Shown in pieces: positions 35,460 to 38,308 of a stretch of DNA of 38,308 bases (positions are counted from its first letter, which is position 1; each line of letters begins with the position of its first letter). Origin of the DNA: a virus. Below the pieces are notes generated by a model. That model had not been told where the DNA came from. It worked only from the letters and a program-made list of their open reading frames with translations, and ran no database searches. Location of the stretch: the IMG/VR virus record IMGVR_UViG_3300009173_000035, positions 1-38,308 of that record. One strand, 5' to 3'. Both the position numbers and the translations under genes were made by a program.

Positions 35460-37551
35460 GAAGGTGACTGCGGTATTTGAGACAAAGGGTAAGGCTCGGT
35501 TCAAGCGCGATATGAAAGAGGCGCAGGGTAGCGTAAAGACTGCCTCGACCTCTATGGCAGGAAGCCTCAAGGGGATCGGTACGGCGGCGGTGGCGTTCCT
35601 GTCCATACAGACCGTCAGGGCGGTCTTTTCTGGTATAAAAAGCCTTGTTGAGTTCGGGGAGCAGGCGAAGGTCATAGAGACATCGTTCAAGCGGCTCGCA
35701 AAGAGTATCGGGCAAAGTTCAGAGCAAATGATGATGGGTATGCGGAGAGGCACGCAGGGCCTTGTCAATGACTTCTCGTTGATGCGTCACGCGAACCAAG
35801 CCATCTTGCTCGGCATCCCTGCAACGGCAAAACAGATGGAGGAAATGGCAGATGTTTCCTTGCGTTTGGGCCGTGCCGTGGGACGGACCGCAAACGAATC
35901 AATGGCCGACCTGATAACGGGTTTCGGTAGGCAGTCGGCAATGATCCTCGACAACCTGGGCATCACTATCAAGGCCGAGGAAGCCTATGAGGAGTTCGCG
36001 GGAAAGATAGGCAAGACTGCGGATGAACTCACCGACGCAGAAAAGAAACTGGCCTTCTTCACGATTGGGATGGAGAAGGCACGGGTAAAAGCGGAGGCCC
36101 TGGGGGATGTTGTAGGCGGCATAGCGGAGAAGGCACAGCGGGTAAAAACGGATTGGCAGAACGCGGGGTCGGTCATAGGGCAAGCGTTTGGTCGCGGTCT
36201 TGACAGGGCCTTTGCCCAGGAAAGTCTCGTGGGGAGGCTGATGTCTGTCACTGGCAATCCCTTAGTCAAGTGGATCGCATCGCTGGATGTGCCCAACGAT
36301 AACGATTCTGCATTGGAGAGGGCTGTTGCGCGTCAGGCTGAACTCGCCGGAGAGTTGACAACGATACAGGCCCAAATTGCTGACAGTTTATCGAGGGACC
36401 TTCCGAGTTTCGGTGAATTTCCAGGGATGGGCGAAGCGCGCCTTGAGGCCTTGAAAGAAGAACTCAAACACACGCAGGAGATTCTCGAGATACAGGGTGA
36501 TCTCGTAGACCGGGAGAAGGAGAAAATACGCCTTGCCGCTTTGGATAAACGATTCAAAGAGGCAATGGCGAAGCTGGACAGGGAAAACGAAGCACACCTC
36601 GAACGTGTCATTGCCCTTATGGGTGACCCTGCTATGGAGAGGATAGCAAATCTGCAAGCACCTGGATCGTTCACGGGTAGGGGTTTCGAGCCCCGGGATA
36701 TGGGGGCCGGGCGGATCGAGAGGTTCGACAATAAGGTGGGGTTCCGCAGGGAGACCCCAGAGGAAATGAACCTGCGCCGTATGCGCGAAAGCATGGAGGA
36801 AGTCAAAGAGGATGCTGTCAAGATGGGTGAGGTGTTCGATGATATCCCTGCCACCTTTGAGGAGAAGTTTGGCGAGGCTTTCCAGAATATTAGCCAGGGG
36901 ATGTCGCTCTTGGGGATGGAGACGAACGGGATATTCGGAGGACTACGGAGTGGACTTCTTGGCTTTCGAGGCCTCCAGGGGATAGCGAAGAAACCATCTG
37001 CGGAACGCGGCCTCGGTGACCTACTCGCAGGGGCAGGATTCGCGGGGCAGATAGCGGCAGGCTTTGCCCCTGCTGTGCAGGCTATATCCGGCTTTTTCGC
37101 CAAGAGGGAGCCGGGGACAGGCTCGCAGGGGTTGTTGCCAGAGGAAGAACTTAGCGCGGCAGAGGCGGCGTTTCTTGAATCGGTGGTCCATGACCTTGGA
37201 ATACTACAAGATGCAAAAAAAACAAATACACCGCTTGGGCAACTTGGGGTACGGCTTACAGGCGGAGCAACCATCGACGAAGCAATCGAAGCAAAGCAGG
37301 AACTCGTTCGTAAATTGAGGGAGAAAGCCGCAGGCGGCGTGGTCGATGGGACCAGTGGATCACAGCAGTTTTCGTCGGTGGCCTCGATCACAGAAAAATC
37401 GGCCAACCTGCTCGTCGGGACATTGGAAACGATGAGGACGCAGGACGCCACACGGAATAGGATATTGACCACGATGGACAGGAAGCTCGGTAACATCGAG
37501 TTTCACACGGCAATCAGTTCAGGTGCAGGGCTTTTGAGATTCGCTAATTAG
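35449..37551 (+). CDS. Tape measure protein
   Basis: A 700-residue protein, the longest in the window, starting MPSEKVTAVFETKGKARFKR. Coiled-coil and helical segments, a hydrophobic region near residues 43-68 (GTAAVAFLSIQTVRAVFSGI), the typical tape measure segment around 170-260, and a second hydrophobic region near 495-545 (GLLGFRGLQG, AGQIAAGFAPAVQAI). It sets tail length; 700 residues at about 0.15 nm each suggests a tail near 100 nm. It overlaps the GT frame. No lytic domain is obvious. Confidence 0.9.
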   Translation: MPSEKVTAVFETKGKARFKRDMKEAQGSVKTASTSMAGSLKGIGTAAVAFLSIQTVRAVFSGIKSLVEFGEQAKVIETSFKRLAKSIGQSSEQMMMGMRRGTQGLVNDFSLMRHANQAILLGIPATAKQMEEMADVSLRLGRAVGRTANESMADLITGFGRQSAMILDNLGITIKAEEAYEEFAGKIGKTADELTDAEKKLAFFTIGMEKARVKAEALGDVVGGIAEKAQRVKTDWQNAGSVIGQAFGRGLDRAFAQESLVGRLMSVTGNPLVKWIASLDVPNDNDSALERAVARQAELAGELTTIQAQIADSLSRDLPSFGEFPGMGEARLEALKEELKHTQEILEIQGDLVDREKEKIRLAALDKRFKEAMAKLDRENEAHLERVIALMGDPAMERIANLQAPGSFTGRGFEPRDMGAGRIERFDNKVGFRRETPEEMNLRRMRESMEEVKEDAVKMGEVFDDIPATFEEKFGEAFQNISQGMSLLGMETNGIFGGLRSGLLGFRGLQGIAKKPSAERGLGDLLAGAGFAGQIAAGFAPAVQAISGFFAKREPGTGSQGLLPEEELSAAEAAFLESVVHDLGILQDAKKTNTPLGQLGVRLTGGATIDEAIEAKQELVRKLREKAAGGVVDGTSGSQQFSSVASITEKSANLLVGTLETMRTQDATRNRILTTMDRKLGNIEFHTAISSGAGLLRFAN

Positions 37552-37560
37552 GGGGATGTG

Positions 37561-38308
37561 ATGGCAACACCAACGGTATTGAGTGGCAAAAGTTACGCGG
37601 CCAAAATCAACGGGGTGAACCTGTATCAGTTTGGGTTCCTCGTTTACGACAAGCCGAACCTCTCATCGCCCTCATTACAAGAGTCGATTGTGACGTTCCC
37701 GGAAGAGCATGATTCCTATAATTTCTCCGGTACCTTCCTGCCCCGCACCATTGTGATCGGCGGCGGGATTATTGCCGACAGCAACACCCAGTACCGCACC
37801 AATATAGAGAACCTAAAATCCCTCCTGAACCCTCTACGGAAACGCAGGTGGTCCGATCCCTCCCGGATACGCATAGAGTTCGCAGATCAGAGCGACAGGT
37901 ATTATATGTGCTCGTTCGTGTCCCTGCATGTGGCGTCTGACGGCCCTGAGTTTGCGGCGAGGACAGGCACGTTCGTCCTGACACTGATGCAACCCTCCCC
38001 GTTCGCCATTGCCAATGATGAGGCGGTGGTGACACCTACAGGGACCGGACCTACTTTCACCGTCCTGGATATGGGGTCTGCCGCGAGCAAGCCACGAATC
38101 AAGCTATTGGGTGCCGCCGCCGATGCTACCACCTCGCCCACCTTCACCCTCTCCAACTCGTCGTTCTATGCCGATTTCAACAAGGATCTCATAGCTATAG
38201 ACATTGCGGGGGCGAACAACACAGGGTCAGGGCCGGCGGGTCTGTCCTCACTACTCGAACCGGGGGATTTCATCTACGGCTATCTGCAAGGGGCGTCTGT
38301 CACCACCG
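37561..38308 (+). CDS. Distal tail protein (Dit-like), 3' partial
   Basis: Starts MATPTVLSGKSYAAKINGVN at 37561 with GGGGG before it and stays open for 249 codons to the right edge of the window. It directly follows the tape measure gene, the place of the distal tail (Dit / gp19.1-like) protein. Visible features fit: an N-terminal beta domain with GFLVYDKPNLSSPS and FPEEHDSYNFSGTFLPR, NLKSLLNPLRKRRWSDPSRI, then RYYMCSFVSL and a beta-sandwich-like second domain. Such a protein forms the hub ring at the tail tip. Its end lies outside the window. Confidence 0.8.
   Translation, partial: MATPTVLSGKSYAAKINGVNLYQFGFLVYDKPNLSSPSLQESIVTFPEEHDSYNFSGTFLPRTIVIGGGIIADSNTQYRTNIENLKSLLNPLRKRRWSDPSRIRIEFADQSDRYYMCSFVSLHVASDGPEFAARTGTFVLTLMQPSPFAIANDEAVVTPTGTGPTFTVLDMGSAASKPRIKLLGAAADATTSPTFTLSNSSFYADFNKDLIAIDIAGANNTGSGPAGLSSLLEPGDFIYGYLQGASVTT

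Noticed and set aside
36333-37496. A 387-codon open frame on the minus strand opposite the tape measure gene
   Set aside because: It has low-complexity Ser/Pro/Arg-rich content typical of the antisense of a coding gene, no ribosome site, and lies fully within a certain gene.
1-38308. tRNA genes, CRISPR arrays, insertion sequences, integrase and attachment sites
   Set aside because: I looked for tRNA-like TTC arms and cloverleaf pairs in the gaps, for regularly spaced repeats, and for transposase or integrase motifs, and found none. This does not rule them out outside the window.

Overview
This window is most of the genome of a tailed double-stranded DNA phage of siphovirus type, or a prophage copy without its integration genes. 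All the genes I accept lie on the plus strand. They are tightly packed, with ATGA, TAATG and TTGA start/stop overlaps, and they carry strong AGGAGG-type ribosome binding sites. Siphovirus type is inferred from the HK97-style capsid, DUF4055-type portal, a tail tube protein, a frameshifted tail assembly chaperone and a 700-residue tape measure. I see no integrase, no long repressor, no tRNA and no CRISPR array. The host cannot be named from the sequence. The promoters look like ordinary sigma-70 sites (TTGACA/TATAAT, 17-base spacer) and the G+C content is a little above 50 percent.

Layout. 1-4143: tail fibre with a C-terminal S74 chaperone domain, then small and membrane proteins and an M15 peptidase endolysin (lysis module). 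4144-4686: the largest non-coding stretch, with a candidate small RNA and the main early promoter. 4589-10221: many small early proteins with strong hairpins between them, a small Cro-like regulator under a consensus promoter, a Rad52-type annealing protein and a SWIM-like zinc finger protein. 10222-14443: a second candidate structured RNA, a replication initiation protein with iteron-like repeats inside its gene, a C5-cytosine methyltransferase with a second gene overprinted on it, HNH nucleases and zinc-ribbon proteins. 14528-16187: a ParB-like protein and a TET-associated-type glycosyltransferase. 16198-23437: small and large terminase, portal, head morphogenesis protein, scaffold, major capsid protein and one accessory head protein. 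23459-31553: an 8 kb sugar and methylation cassette. 31566-38308: head-tail connector, tail completion, tail terminator, tail tube, chaperones G/GT, tape measure and the start of a distal tail protein. The genome probably circles from the end of the window back to its start through the missing tail-tip genes.

The most unusual part is the cassette between the capsid genes and the head-tail connector genes. It has five glycosyltransferase-like genes (three of them paralogues), two nucleotide-sugar epimerase/dehydratase-family genes, two small-molecule-type methyltransferases, a DNA adenine methyltransferase and a tiny protein. One of the sugar genes closely resembles UDP-sulfoquinovose synthase (SQD1/SqdB). 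I infer that the phage makes and attaches its own, possibly sulfonated and methylated, sugar to the virion or to its DNA. Separately, the C5-methyltransferase, ParB-like protein and TAGT-type glycosyltransferase near the terminase recall phage cytosine hypermodification pathways, but no TET oxygenase is visible in the window.

Other strong signals are an A AAA AAC frameshift site giving a G-T tail chaperone; a gene with its own perfect Shine-Dalgarno read in another frame of the methyltransferase gene; two promoter-terminator units that look like regulatory RNAs; and a CACGTG-centred 14-17 base motif present three times.
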